A stretch of DNA of 64,000 bases. It comes from Myxococcus sp046520405 (GTDB lineage Bacteria > Myxococcota > Myxococcia > Myxococcales > Myxococcaceae). Position numbers and translations under genes: made by a program. The notes under the pieces were generated by a model. The model was not told where the DNA came from, searched no databases, and was given only the letters and a program-made list of their open reading frames with translations. Of this stretch, positions 43,901 through 53,152 are shown piece by piece. The stretch covers positions 21,762 to 85,761 of the forward strand of contig JBKGHI010000009.1 in the NCBI GenBank assembly GCA_046520405.1. The letters are read 5' to 3'. Position 1 is the first letter of the stretch; each line of letters starts with the position of its first letter.

Positions 43901-46082
43901 GTTCAGTGAGTGCGAGAGCGGGGACACCTTCAACACGCCCGGAAACAACACGTACACCTTCCTGGTACGCGCCAAGGACGCGGCGGGCAACGTGGACCCG
44001 ACGCCCGCCAGTCACACATGGCGGACGGACAAGACGCGCCCGGACACCAGCTTGAGCACCACGGTGGGGACGTTGAGCAACGCGCTCCAGGCGCTCTTTA
44101 CCCTCACTTCATCAGCGAGCGATGTGGCCGGCTTCCAGTGCGTCCTGGAGGAGTCACCGGGAGAAACACCCACGCCGCCCGCGGAGCCGCTCTGGGCGGA
44201 CTGCGCGTCCTCCTACCTCACACCGGTATTGGAAGACGGCGCCTACCGGTTGTGGGCACGGGCCAGGGACACGGCGGGGAACGTGGACAACGATCCGCCC
44301 CACCACACCTGGACGGTGGATTTGAGGCCGCCGGACACGCAGATTGGATTGAAGCCTGACATCTTGACGAACCAGTTGACCGCGACTTTCACGTTCTCTG
44401 CCTCCGAGCCGAACGTCGGGTTTGAATGCAGTTACGATGGCAGCGATTACTTCACGTGCGTCAGTCCGTATGAGCTTCCCAATGACGTGTTCCAATTCAT
44501 CACCGAAGGGGAGCACCACTTCCTCGTCCGGGCCATTGATGCGGCGGGAAATCATGACGTGACCCCCGCTTCCCACTCCTGGTCCGTCGCCGTGGGCGAA
44601 GTGCATACGTACATCGAACCGTTGTCGCTGTCGGAGTACACCTCAGAGACGAGCGCGCGGTTCAGGTTCACGTCGAACCTGTCCAACGTCGTCTATTCAT
44701 GTGAATTGGACGGGGTGGTGCGCCTGGAATGTGAAGACTTGGAGGGCGCCGTGGCGACGTTTGAAGACCTGCCGGAGGGGGCACACACCCTGAGCGTCGT
44801 CGCGGCGGAAGGGGAGTTCAGGGACCTGTCGCCCGCGCTGTTCCACTGGGTCATCGACTTGACCGCCCCAGTGGCACCGAGCATCACGACTCCTTCCGCG
44901 GATGGTATGTACGTCAAGGAGCGCGCGCCCTCCTTCCAGGGACTGGTGCCCAATGACGACTCGCTCGTAGGTGGCTCTGTCAACGTTCATCGTGGCACGC
45001 AGCTCATGGCCGCAGTGCCGATCGCAGCCGTCGGTTCGGTTTGGAATTTCACCTACCCGACGGACCTGCCAGATGGCGAGTACACGTTGCTCTTCTCCTT
45101 CGCGGACAGGGCTGGAAACGTGAGCGCCTCGACGAGCCGGCAGTTCATCATCGACGCGACCAGGCCGGTGACGACCCTCACCGTGTTTCCGGATGGCCTG
45201 ACGAATCAGCCGCAGGCGACGTTCGAGTTCACGTCAAATGAGAGCGAATCGGCCTTCGAGTGCAGCCTGAATGGCGCGGCCTTCATCGCCTGTACCTCGC
45301 CGCATACAGTTTCCGTAGCGGATGCGTCGCACGTGTTCGTGGTCCGTGCCATCGATCGGGCCAGGAACGTGGCGGACGAGGTCGGCTCTCATCCCTGGCG
45401 CGTGGACACGGTGGCGCCGAGCACGAGCATTGTCGAGAAACCGGCCGTTGACACCAATGCCTCTCAAGCCGACTTCCTCTTTGAGTCCAACGAAGCGCCC
45501 GCCTGGTATGAGTGCAGCCTGGATGGTGCTCCCTTCGTGGAATGCTCCTCTCCGTATTCGTTGAGTGCGCTGGCCGAAGGCGAGCACCGGCTGGAGGTCC
45601 GGGCCCGCGATGAAGCGACCAACGTGGACACCTCGCCGGAAGTGCATGTCTGGCGGGTGGACATGACGCCGCCCTTGGCGCCGGAAATCACCGCGCCGGC
45701 CCAGGACGCGGTGGTGGGCTCCCTGACTCCGACCTTTCAGGGCCGCGCCGAACCTGGGAGTCAGGTGGTGCTCTTCGTTGACAACCTCGAGCGTGGCACC
45801 GCGCCCGTGGAGCCTTCCGGGCAGTGGCGCCTGACGTTGACCACGGCCATCAGCGAAGGGCCCCACACGGTCAGCGCGCTGGCCCGGGATGCCGCCCAGA
45901 ACGCGGGTCCCCAGTCGCAGGCATCCGCCTTCACGGTGGATCCATCCATCAACATCGTCCGGGAGGTGAGTTCTCGAGGCGGCGGGTTGAGCTGCGCCGC
46001 GGGCGGCGAGGGGCACGTCCCCTTGATCCTCCTGGGGTGGGCGGGCCTGGTCCTGGTGGCCGCCCGGAGGAGGCGCGTGTGA
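40996..46082 (+). CDS. Giant Ig-repeat surface protein with MYXO-CTERM-like tail (interrupted by an assembly gap)
   Basis: It begins with a signal peptide (MRTNALTKALLAAVGLWALPAM). Residues about 250-480 are Gly-rich with poly-Gly stretches. Then come many repeats of about 90-110 residues of the type FECSLNGAAF...YTFLVRAKDAAGNVDPTPASH, each starting at a D-T/TPP motif. These are Ig-like beta-sandwiches with one disulfide. The C-terminus reads GGGLSCAAGG, a hydrophobic helix, then ARRRRV, a MYXO-CTERM-like sorting signal. The 100-N gap at 43590-43689 shifts the apparent frame by arbitrary length: reading uses one frame before and another after, so this is one gene of unknown true length. It is probably a surface adhesin or cell-cell contact protein. 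Confidence 0.8.
43262..43589 (+). repeat. Near-identical 328-bp repeat, copy 1 (left of gap)
   Basis: It matches 43690-44017 with 4 mismatches over 328 bases. It encodes one Ig-like unit (from TLWVRAKDAAGNVDATP to NVDPTPASHT). High DNA identity implies recent duplication. Confidence 0.9.
43590..43689. other. Assembly gap of exactly 100 N
   Basis: A run of 100 N flanked by two near-identical repeats, the usual placeholder for a gap of unknown size. One or more repeat units are probably missing. Frame across it cannot be trusted. Confidence 0.98.
43690..44017 (+). repeat. Near-identical 328-bp repeat, copy 2 (right of gap)
   Basis: Second copy of the 328-bp unit, starting at the first base after the gap. 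The four differences from copy 1 cluster in the first 75 bases. Confidence 0.9.
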
Positions 46083-46205
46083 GCAGGCGGACCGCATCCC
46101 ACCCGTCGGGGAAGAGGCGCCCTTCGACGGTCGTTGTGGGATTGCGTGCTTGCTTCGGCGGGGGACTTCGGCTACTTGTGGCCCCGCTTCATCCGGACGT
46201 CGGTT

Positions 46206-46279
<74 letters not shown>

Positions 46280-46286
46280 CAGATAG

Positions 46287-46332
46287 AAGGGCCCGGAGTC
46301 GTTGGGGAAATCCCCGACGATTCCGGGCCCTT
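46287..46332 (+). terminator. Terminator downstream of tRNA-Arg
   Basis: A 21-bp stem (AAGGGCCCGGA... with ...TCCGGGCCCTT, two wobble pairs) around the loop AAAT, eight bases after the tRNA. Only short T runs follow, but the stem is very strong and can act in both directions. Confidence 0.75.
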
Positions 46333-46789
46333 CGCTGTTTCGGCGAGGTGTCGCGTGCTGGGGGCAGCCCGCGGCCGCACGCCTGTGGATCGTGTCCCTC
46401 CTCCCTTTCCTTGAAGCGCGCTCGCCGCCGAGAGGCGGTCGCCCGGTCGGGGCCGGTGAGGAGGGATTGGCGCCGGTGGCGCGTCTGCTGGTGGACACTG
46501 CCTGTGCGCGAAGAAGGATGGACGGGTCCGGCCTTGAGCCGCGCCACCGAGGTCTCTCCGTGGCTCTTGGACGGTTGTTCCTCCGGAGCCAGTCCTTGAT
46601 TGTCGCGAGGAGGGCGGCTCGGCTGGACAGGGGCTGGGCGCCCTGCGGGTCGTGTTCTTCAGGCCGAACACGCGTTCCTCGTGGCGAATGCGGGAACCTG
46701 GGTTCGCCGATGGGGCCGTCTCGCGCCTGGGCCTCATGGGGGACAGTCACCTCGCGGAGTGGCACCGCGCGCGAACGGTAGAAGGGTAC
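46333..46789. other. Gene-poor stretch after tRNA-Arg
   Basis: I see no convincing coding sequence, RNA or mobile gene here on either strand. Open frames overlapping it lack a plausible start, composition or domain. It lies between two copies of a 17-base tRNA anticodon-arm sequence (46233-46249 and 48669-48685). Confidence 0.5.
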
Positions 46790-47029
46790 GTGAAACAGCG
46801 TACAGTGGGCGCAGTAGGTTGGTGTCTGGGAATGGCACTCTTGCTCTTGAATGGGGGCGGGAGTTCCCACCCAGGCGTCTCGGTTGACCAGTCGATGGGA
46901 GTTGAGACAGGAAATCAGGAGGGCGTGGTGCTGACCGGAGGCCTTGCGACCGCCTTCGAGCTGGATGGCACGTGGTACACGCCGATATCGCGCCGACTGG
47001 ACTTGCTGCACGTCAAGCTCCTGCCTTGA
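46790..47029 (+). CDS. Small predicted exported protein (79 aa)
   Basis: GTG start at 46790 with AAGGG 3 to 4 bases upstream. The N-terminus VKQRTVGAVGWCLGMALLLLNGG resembles a signal peptide. The remainder (GVVLTGGLATAFELDGTWYTPISRRLDLLHVKLLP) looks like a small beta domain. No family recognised. Only length, start and signal support it. Confidence 0.4.
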   Translation: MKQRTVGAVGWCLGMALLLLNGGGSSHPGVSVDQSMGVETGNQEGVVLTGGLATAFELDGTWYTPISRRLDLLHVKLLP

Positions 47030-47315
47030 GCGACGCGAGGTATTGCGGCTGGGACTGCCTCGTCATTCGATTGGGCAGTGTGAGGTCGCTCGCCGTGTGC
47101 TCGAAAGCGCGGGCTGCGCTCGAGCGGTTTCTGCTTCCACCGTAGAAGCGGGAGCCGGCATGCACAGGAGCAGTCCGAGTTCAAGTGGACGGTCGTCCTG
47201 CGCCAGGGCTGTGCGAGCCCATCCACCCTGGGGACAGGGTCCGTGTGGCCTCTCTTCCCGGGGACGGGCGTGATGCTGTAGGCCTGTTTTCCGGTACCAG
47301 GAGAGGACTGTCTCG

Positions 47316-48533
47316 ATGAACGGACGAATCCGGTTTGTGGCCGTGCTGTTGGTGGGATTGCTCGGAGGCATGGGCTGTGGCGGCTCGGATGATCCGCCCC
47401 CATCTCAGGGCCCGCAGGTGACGGTGCCCCAGGCGCCCACCAACGTGGCGGCGGTGGTGGGGGATTCGCAGGCCACGGTGACGTGGGCGGCGCCCACGAA
47501 TGACGGCAACAGCGCCATTCTCGAATTTAGGGTGCATGTCTTCACAGGGGACAGCGAGGTCCGGTCGGTGGTGGTGCCCGCGCCCGCGACCCAGGCAGTC
47601 ATTCAGGAGCTGACGAACGGCACGGCCTACGCCTTCACCGTCGTCGCGGTGAACGACCGCGGCCCTGGAGATGCGTCCACTCGCACGTCTCCTGTCACGC
47701 CGTTCGTGGCGCCCGGCGCGGTGAGCAACTTGATGGCCGTGCCTGGGAATCAAGAGGTCGTGCTGACGTGGGAGGCCGCCGACAGTCAGGGTATGGCACT
47801 GACTGGCTATTCCATTGTCGTGCAGGCCGAGGACGCGGGCGCCGAGTCCCAGCCGGTGACTGTCACCGTGACGGAGACGCAGGCCACGGTGGGCGCGCTG
47901 GCGAACGGGACGGCGTACACCTTCACCGTCGTCGCGGACAACGGCCATGCACAAGGGCCGGGGACGTCGGTTTCGGCCACGCCCTTCACGACGCCGGGCG
48001 CGCCCACGTTGACGGCCAGGCCGTATCTGAACCGCGTGTTCCTGCGCTGGGCCGCCGAAGACACTGGCGGGCGCCCCATCACCGGCTACCAGGTGACGGT
48101 GTTCCTGAACGACGAAGTGGTGCGGACCCTGGAGACGACGGAGTTGACCTTGAACGTGACGGAACTGGTCACCGCGACGACCTATCACTTCACGGTGGTT
48201 GCTCGGAACGAGGCCGGGTGGGGCGCCGTCTCGGAGCGCATCGCGAGCATGCCCTCCGCTCGTCCGTCGCAGCCACGCAACTTCAGGTGCGACACCTCGG
48301 ACGGGAACATCAACCTCACCTGGGACCCACCTGAGTTCGACTACGGGCACCCGGTGTTCGAGTATCGCATCGAGACGGAAATACCAGGCGGTTACCTGGA
48401 CTGGTTCACCACCGAGCTGAGTATTGTGCTCGTGGACGTCCCCCGCGAATCGACGTTCAAGCGCCTCTACGTCTCCGGCCACAGCGCGTTCGGTTGGGGA
48501 GACGGCGCAGCCGTCACGTGCTACTTCTTCTAA
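47316..48533 (+). CDS. Lipoprotein with four fibronectin type III domains
   Basis: The 405-residue protein has lipobox GGMGC. Four FN3 repeats of about 90 residues begin APTNVAAVVGDSQATVTW, GAVSNLMAVPGNQEVVLTW, APTLTARPYLNRVFLRW and PRNFRCDTSDGNINLTW. Each carries the NGTAYxFTVVAxN-type turn, except the last, which is truncated and divergent. There is no catalytic domain, so it is probably a surface adhesin or matrix protein. It is monocistronic. Composition is somewhat less GC-rich than neighbours. Confidence 0.88.
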   Translation: MNGRIRFVAVLLVGLLGGMGCGGSDDPPPSQGPQVTVPQAPTNVAAVVGDSQATVTWAAPTNDGNSAILEFRVHVFTGDSEVRSVVVPAPATQAVIQELTNGTAYAFTVVAVNDRGPGDASTRTSPVTPFVAPGAVSNLMAVPGNQEVVLTWEAADSQGMALTGYSIVVQAEDAGAESQPVTVTVTETQATVGALANGTAYTFTVVADNGHAQGPGTSVSATPFTTPGAPTLTARPYLNRVFLRWAAEDTGGRPITGYQVTVFLNDEVVRTLETTELTLNVTELVTATTYHFTVVARNEAGWGAVSERIASMPSARPSQPRNFRCDTSDGNINLTWDPPEFDYGHPVFEYRIETEIPGGYLDWFTTELSIVLVDVPRESTFKRLYVSGHSAFGWGDGAAVTCYFF

Positions 48534-48569
48534 GCCAGCCGGAGTAAGTTCCGTCAGGAGAGACCACCG

Positions 48570-48594
48570 CCGAGGCCGAAAAATCGGGCTTCGG
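48570..48594 (+). terminator. Possible hairpin after the FN3 gene
   Basis: CCGAGGCC (48570-48577) pairs over 8 bp (one G-U) with GGCTTCGG (48587-48594) around GAAAAATCG. There is no T-tract, so termination is unproven. Confidence 0.35.
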
Positions 48595-48668
48595 CGCGGC
48601 TACCCCCTGAACGGATTTAGTTCGGATGGCTTAGCGTCGATCGTGAACTCCACGCCGGGACACCGCCT

Positions 48669-48685
48669 TTGGCCTCCGGAGCCAA
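48669..48685 (+). repeat. 17-base copy of the tRNA-Arg anticodon arm
   Basis: TTGGCCTCCGGAGCCAA is identical to 46233-46249, the anticodon stem-loop of tRNA-Arg(CCG). Anticodon arms are common attachment sites for tRNA-targeting integrases. The rest of the tRNA is not repeated and no integrase is present. Confidence 0.55.
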
Positions 48686-48700
48686 GGAGGAACTGAAGCA

Positions 48701-49174
48701 ATGCCCACCCTCTTCGTGAGCGGCGATCTTCTCCGACAGACGGGACTTCATGCCCTCGCACATGGCTGCAACTGCGCCGGTGCCATGGGCAAGGGCATTG
48801 CCGTGGAGTTCCGCGCGCGTTTTCCCGAGATGTACGAGGAGTACAAGAAGCGGTGCACAGCGGGCCGCTTCAACCTCGGGGATGTCTTCACGTGGACCGA
48901 GGCAGACGTGACGGTGTTCAACCTCGGCACGCAGAAGACATGGAGGACGAAGGCCGACTTGCAGGCCATCGAGAGAGCACTCTCCTCGATGGTCGAACAA
49001 GGGGAAGGCCTGGGCATTGGCAGGATCGGTCTGCCCCGGATCGGCGCCGGGCTCGGTGGACTTCCCTGGGAGCCCATCCGCGACCTCCTGCTTCGCATCG
49101 GGGAGGCCACGCGGGTGACGCTGATTGTCTTCGAAGAGTACGTGCCCGGCGAGGTCGTCGAATTGCCCCAGTGA
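48701..49174 (+). CDS. Macro-domain protein (ADP-ribose binding or hydrolase)
   Basis: The 157-residue protein consists of one macro domain. The N-terminus has HGCNCAGAMGKGIAVEFRARFP (residues 22-43), the adenosine/ADP-ribose binding loop with the GxGIA-like motif. The phosphate loop is RIGLPRIGAGLGGLPW. The pattern is close to the DarG/TARG1/Poa1p branch, which removes ADP-ribose from DNA or protein or hydrolyses ADP-ribose-1''-phosphate. AAGGAGG lies 10 bases upstream of the ATG. No DarT-like toxin or other partner is adjacent, so it stands alone. Confidence 0.88.
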   Translation: MPTLFVSGDLLRQTGLHALAHGCNCAGAMGKGIAVEFRARFPEMYEEYKKRCTAGRFNLGDVFTWTEADVTVFNLGTQKTWRTKADLQAIERALSSMVEQGEGLGIGRIGLPRIGAGLGGLPWEPIRDLLLRIGEATRVTLIVFEEYVPGEVVELPQ

Positions 49175-49228
49175 GCTGCCCCCTGACGCCTTGGGCCTCG
49201 GGGGGAAAGGCGTCGGGTGGGCTCAGCC

Positions 49229-50542
49229 TCACTCCGCCGCGGGCTCCTCGCGCTTCGGCAGGTGGAAGCGCACGGTGTCCACGCGGCGGGGGGAGGACGT
49301 GACGACCTCCAGCACGAGGCCTCCCTCCGTCTGCACCTTGGTGCCCGGCTCGGGGATGGCGCCGCCGGACAGGGCGATGCACAGGCCGGCCACGGTGGCG
49401 TAGTCCTGGTCCTCGTCCAGGTCCAGGGACAGCTCGCGGTTGACGTCGCGGATGCTCGCGGTGCCGAGCACCAGGGCGGTGTTCGGCCCCTCGCGCTTCA
49501 CGAACTCCTCCGGCACCTCGGACTCGCTGAGGATGTCTCCCACCAGCTCCTCCACGAGGTCCTCCACCGTGACGAGCCCCACCACGCCGCCGCGCTCGTC
49601 CACCACGATGGCCAACTGCATGCGCCGCTTCTGGAGCTCGCGCAGCGCGTCCATGGCCCGCATCGTCTCCACGACGAAGAAGGGCGGACGCATCACGTCC
49701 TCCAGGATGATGAGGTTGCCCTCCCAGGCCACCCCCAGCAGGTCCTTGGCGATGACGTAGCCGACGATGTTGTCCAGCGTGTTCTCGTACACCGGCATGC
49801 GGGAGTGGCCACCCTCCAGCAACACGCGGCGAATCTCCTCGGGGCTGGCGTGACGCCGCAGCGCCATCATCTCGTCCCGGGCCACCGACAGCTCGCCCAC
49901 CGTCACGTCGCGCATCTCGAAGGCGCGCGACGCAATCTCACCGGCGTGAGGGTCCAAAGTGCCCTGCTTCGCCGCCTCCTCCACCAACTGCTGGAGCTCC
50001 TCCGCGGACAGGCGCCCTTCCGTGAAGTTTGTCCGGTCGCCGAACAGGCGCAGCACCACGTTGGAGCTGGCGGTGAGGAACCACACCACCGGCTGCATCA
50101 CCCACGACAGCCCGCGCAGGGGACGGCCGATGAGCAGCGCGTAGCGCTCGCCGGCACGCAGCGCGAGCGACTTGGGCACCAGCTCGCCCAGCACCAGCGA
50201 CAGGTACGATACGAAGGCCACGACGACGGCGAGGGCCACCTCGTCCGCCTGCTGCTCGGGGATGCCAAAGCCCGTGAGCACGCCGCCAAGCCGGTTGGCG
50301 ATGCTCGCGCCACCGAAGGCGGCCGCCGTGGCGCCGATGACGGTGATGCCAATCTGCACCGTCGCCAGGAAGCGCTCGGGGTTGCCGCGCAGGGCTTCCA
50401 CCGCCTTCGCGGAGGTGCTGCCTTCCTCAATCAGTTCCTTCAGCCGCGTCCGGCGGACCGAGATGATGGCCAGCTCCGCGCCGGCGAAGACACCGTTGGC
50501 CAGGACCAGCAACAGGATGATGAGAAGCTCGGTGACGATAAT
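49229..50542 (-). CDS. CorC/HlyC-type (CNNM) membrane protein with DUF21, CBS pair and CorC_HlyC domain, apparent ATT start
   Basis: The N-terminal DUF21 membrane domain has three to four helices (LANGVFAGAELAIISVRRTRLKEL to about 200). A CBS pair (about 210-330) contains SRMPVYENTLDNIVGYVIAKDLL and VVDERGGVVGLVTVEDLVEELVG. A C-terminal CorC_HlyC domain follows. The family is implicated in Mg2+/Co2+ transport. The first ATG/GTG/TTG is a TTG at 50512, inside the first helix and without a ribosome binding site. ATT at 50542 follows AGGAGG by about 4 bases and gives MIVTELLII..., 437 residues. I place the start there with caution. Confidence 0.85.
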   Translation of the reverse strand: MIVTELLIILLLVLANGVFAGAELAIISVRRTRLKELIEEGSTSAKAVEALRGNPERFLATVQIGITVIGATAAAFGGASIANRLGGVLTGFGIPEQQADEVALAVVVAFVSYLSLVLGELVPKSLALRAGERYALLIGRPLRGLSWVMQPVVWFLTASSNVVLRLFGDRTNFTEGRLSAEELQQLVEEAAKQGTLDPHAGEIASRAFEMRDVTVGELSVARDEMMALRRHASPEEIRRVLLEGGHSRMPVYENTLDNIVGYVIAKDLLGVAWEGNLIILEDVMRPPFFVVETMRAMDALRELQKRRMQLAIVVDERGGVVGLVTVEDLVEELVGDILSESEVPEEFVKREGPNTALVLGTASIRDVNRELSLDLDEDQDYATVAGLCIALSGGAIPEPGTKVQTEGGLVLEVVTSSPRRVDTVRFHLPKREEPAAE

Positions 50543-50590
50543 GGCCCTCCTCTCAGGGGCCCTCTACCCTATACGCCAGAGGCTGGCCGC

Positions 50591-51037
50591 TCACTCACCA
50601 AGTGATTGCAAGAGGAGCGACAATTGGTCGCGGCTCGCACCTTTTGGCAGGTAGTAGTGCGGCCCGGAGAGCAGGGCGCTGCCTACATCCTGGGCCGCCG
50701 CGGACGTCAGGAAGACAATGCGTGGATGGGGGCCGCGCGGGAGCCGCTCCACGACCTCCAACCCGGACATCCCCGGCATGTTGAGGTCCAGCAGCATCAC
50801 GCCGTATCGCCCGCCGCGCTTCAGCGTCTCCAGGGCCTCCTGTCCGTCCGAGGCCTCCGTCGCCTCGTAACCGAGGTCCTCCAGGCTGAGCCGGAGGAAT
50901 TCCCTCCAGTCCGCGTCGTCATCGACGACCAGGACCTTTCTTGCGCTGTTCTCCGTTGCCAGTCGCGCCAATCGTCCTCCCCCGACAGAAGATGAACGCT
51001 GCTGAAGGGCGCCATCATTCTCCGCGAGCGGTGCCAT
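50591..51037 (-). CDS. Single-domain response regulator
   Basis: The 148-residue protein has a 30-residue N-terminal extension and a CheY-like receiver. The acid pocket is VVDDDADW, the phosphoacceptor Asp is in VMLLDLNMPGMSG, then FLTSAA, and the conserved Lys is in LPKGAS. There is no output domain. Its kinase is unknown; no kinase is adjacent. Confidence 0.88.
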   Translation of the reverse strand: MAPLAENDGALQQRSSSVGGGRLARLATENSARKVLVVDDDADWREFLRLSLEDLGYEATEASDGQEALETLKRGGRYGVMLLDLNMPGMSGLEVVERLPRGPHPRIVFLTSAAAQDVGSALLSGPHYYLPKGASRDQLSLLLQSLGE

Positions 51038-51088
51038 GACGCTCGCTCAGCAGGCGGACGGGCGGGCCCTGGAAGGGCGCCTCGCGGG

Positions 51089-52296
51089 TCAGCCCGCCAG
51101 GACGCGTTCACCCTGGGACAACGCGGGCTCGCCCGCGAGCCCCGCGGTGCGCACCGGCATCAACCGGGTGCCCCGGCCCACGCGCAGCCGGGTGCCGCGC
51201 CAGTTCACCGTCCTGGAGAAGAGCGCGTGGCACCAGGCCGCGAAGAGCAGTGCGTCCTTGGCGAAGACGGCGGCACCGCGTCCCACGACAGCGGCTGCGG
51301 CCGCAGGGCACGCACCGTGGACAGGTCCACCGCCACCTTGCCCAAGGCCACCACCAGGCAGATGGCCGCGGTTTCGGAGGAGGGGGCCAGCATGGCGCCC
51401 AGCAGGGCCAGCGGCGTCGGGTTCAACAGGGCCTGGGCCAGGTAGGTGCCCGGCGACACCGCGGTCCGGTGAATCACGCTCCAGCGGAGGTAGCGCTGGA
51501 AGAAGGAGAGGACGCTCTTGCGCAGCGACACGTTGAAGACGGGCGTCTGCGCCACCACCACGCGGCGGCCCAGCTTCCGCGTCACCCACTGGCCAATGAC
51601 GAAGTCCTCCGCCAGCACGTCCTTCACGGAGAAGAAGCCGCCCAGCGCGTCCACGTCCTCGCGGCGCAGCGCCATGGACTTGCCCACCACGATGTCCTGC
51701 CCGGCCAGCCGCTTGGCGGCGATCATCCCCGCCGCCGCGCTGGCGCTCAGGTGCAGGTTGTCTAACAGCGAGCCGAAGGTGCGCTCGCCAATGCCCGACA
51801 CCGGGTGGGTGACGCAGCCCACCTCCGGGTCCGCGAAGGCCTGGGCAATCTCCTCCAGGTAGCCCGGCGCCACCCGCGTGTTGCTGTCGCTGATGACCAG
51901 CACGTCGTGGCGCGCCCGGTCCGCCAGGGTGATGAGCTGGTTCACCTTCGGGTTGCGGCCCGGCTCGCCCTCCTGGACCTCCAGGCGCATGACGCGGGGC
52001 CAGCGGGCCACGGCCGCGCGGGCCACGGCGAAGGCGGAGTCTCGCGCGTCCTTCACGCCGAGCACCACCTCGTACTCGCCCGCGTAGTCCAGCGCCGCGA
52101 ACTGCGCCAGGTTGGCCTCCAGGTCGTCATCCACGCCGCACAGCGGCTTGAGGATGGAGATGCCCGGGCGGGGTGAATCCGTGCGTGTGGCGGGGGACTG
52201 CTCGCGCCGGTGACGAAGCACGAGCGCGAACTGGACGGTGAGTACGAACAGACCGAAGCAGGCGGCAATCAGGAGGAGGTTGGAGGCGAGCAACAT
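51089..52296 (-). pseudogene. GT21-like ceramide glucosyltransferase/HpnI family glycosyltransferase (frameshifted)
   Basis: The N-terminal membrane helix is followed by a GT2-fold catalytic domain: SILKPLCGVDDDLEANL, VISDSNTRVAPGYLEEI (D-x-N/D substrate site), EDFVIGQW and the QRYLRW (Q/RxxRW) motif. The C-terminal membrane segment continues in another frame as AVFAKDALLFAAWCHALFSRTVNWRG to the stop at 51089. One missing base near 51265-51275 restores WDAVPAVFAKDALLF and gives 403 codons exactly. Class: hydrophobic-acceptor glycosyltransferase, probably of a sphingolipid, sterol or hopanoid. Whether the break is real or an error is open. Confidence 0.75.
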
Positions 52297-52439
52297 TCGC
52301 GGGCAATCCCCGGGGCCGGTGCGCCGTCATGGCGCGACCACGGTTGCCACGCTAGAGGCCCTCCACGTCAGCCCCGCGAAGCGCGCGGGGCGGAGCGGGC
52401 AATTCGCGGTGACAGGCCGGTGAAGCCCGCCCCCGCGGG

Positions 52440-53126
52440 TCAATCGGCGAGGTTGCGGCTCCGCGGGTGGCGGATGTCCTTGCCCCGCACCATGTAGACG
52501 ACCATCTCCGCCACGTTCAGCGCGTGGTCGCCAATGCGCTCCAGGTGCTTCGCGATGAACATCAGCGCCGTGGCCCGGCGGATGTTGCGCGAGTCCTCCA
52601 TCATGTAGGCGAGGAGCTCGTTGAAAATCTTGAGGAAGAGGGCATCCAGCAGGTCATCACCCCGGAGCACCTCCTCCGCCTTGGCGACGTCGCCGGAGAC
52701 GAAGGCGTCCAGGGACATGCGGACCTGCCGCTGGGCCAGCTCCGCCAGCCGGGGCGTGTCCACGTAGGGCGCCAGCGGGGGGACCTGGTTCAGGTCCATG
52801 GAGCGCTCGGCGATGTTCACCGCCAGGTCGCCGATGCGCTCCAGGTCGGTGACGATCTTCAGCGCCGTGGTGATGAGCCGCAAGTCACTGGCGGCGGGCT
52901 GACGCAGCGCCAGGATCTTCCGGCACAGCTCGTCGATGTCCACCTCCAGGCGGTTCACGTCCTTGTCGGCGGCGACGACCTTCTCGGCCACGGCGCTGTC
53001 GCGGTCGGTGAGCGCCTTCATGCTCTGGACGATGAGGTTCTCCACCTTCGCGCCCATCGCGAGCAGCTTCTCCCGCAAATCCCTCAGGTCCGCCTCGAAG
53101 GCCTTGTCCGTATGCGTCGACGGCAT
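52440..53126 (-). CDS. phoU: Phosphate signalling protein PhoU
   Basis: The protein has 228 residues from the ATG at 53126. Two three-helix PhoU repeats each have the metal-binding pattern: TDLERIGDLAVNIAER (first) and KHLERIGDHALNVAEMVVYMVRG (second). It couples PstSCAB state to PhoR/PhoB signalling. It lies 26 bases after pstB, closing the operon. Confidence 0.96.
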   Translation of the reverse strand: MPSTHTDKAFEADLRDLREKLLAMGAKVENLIVQSMKALTDRDSAVAEKVVAADKDVNRLEVDIDELCRKILALRQPAASDLRLITTALKIVTDLERIGDLAVNIAERSMDLNQVPPLAPYVDTPRLAELAQRQVRMSLDAFVSGDVAKAEEVLRGDDLLDALFLKIFNELLAYMMEDSRNIRRATALMFIAKHLERIGDHALNVAEMVVYMVRGKDIRHPRSRNLAD

Positions 53127-53152
53127 GTGTCCGGTCCCCTTTTTTCTTCCGC

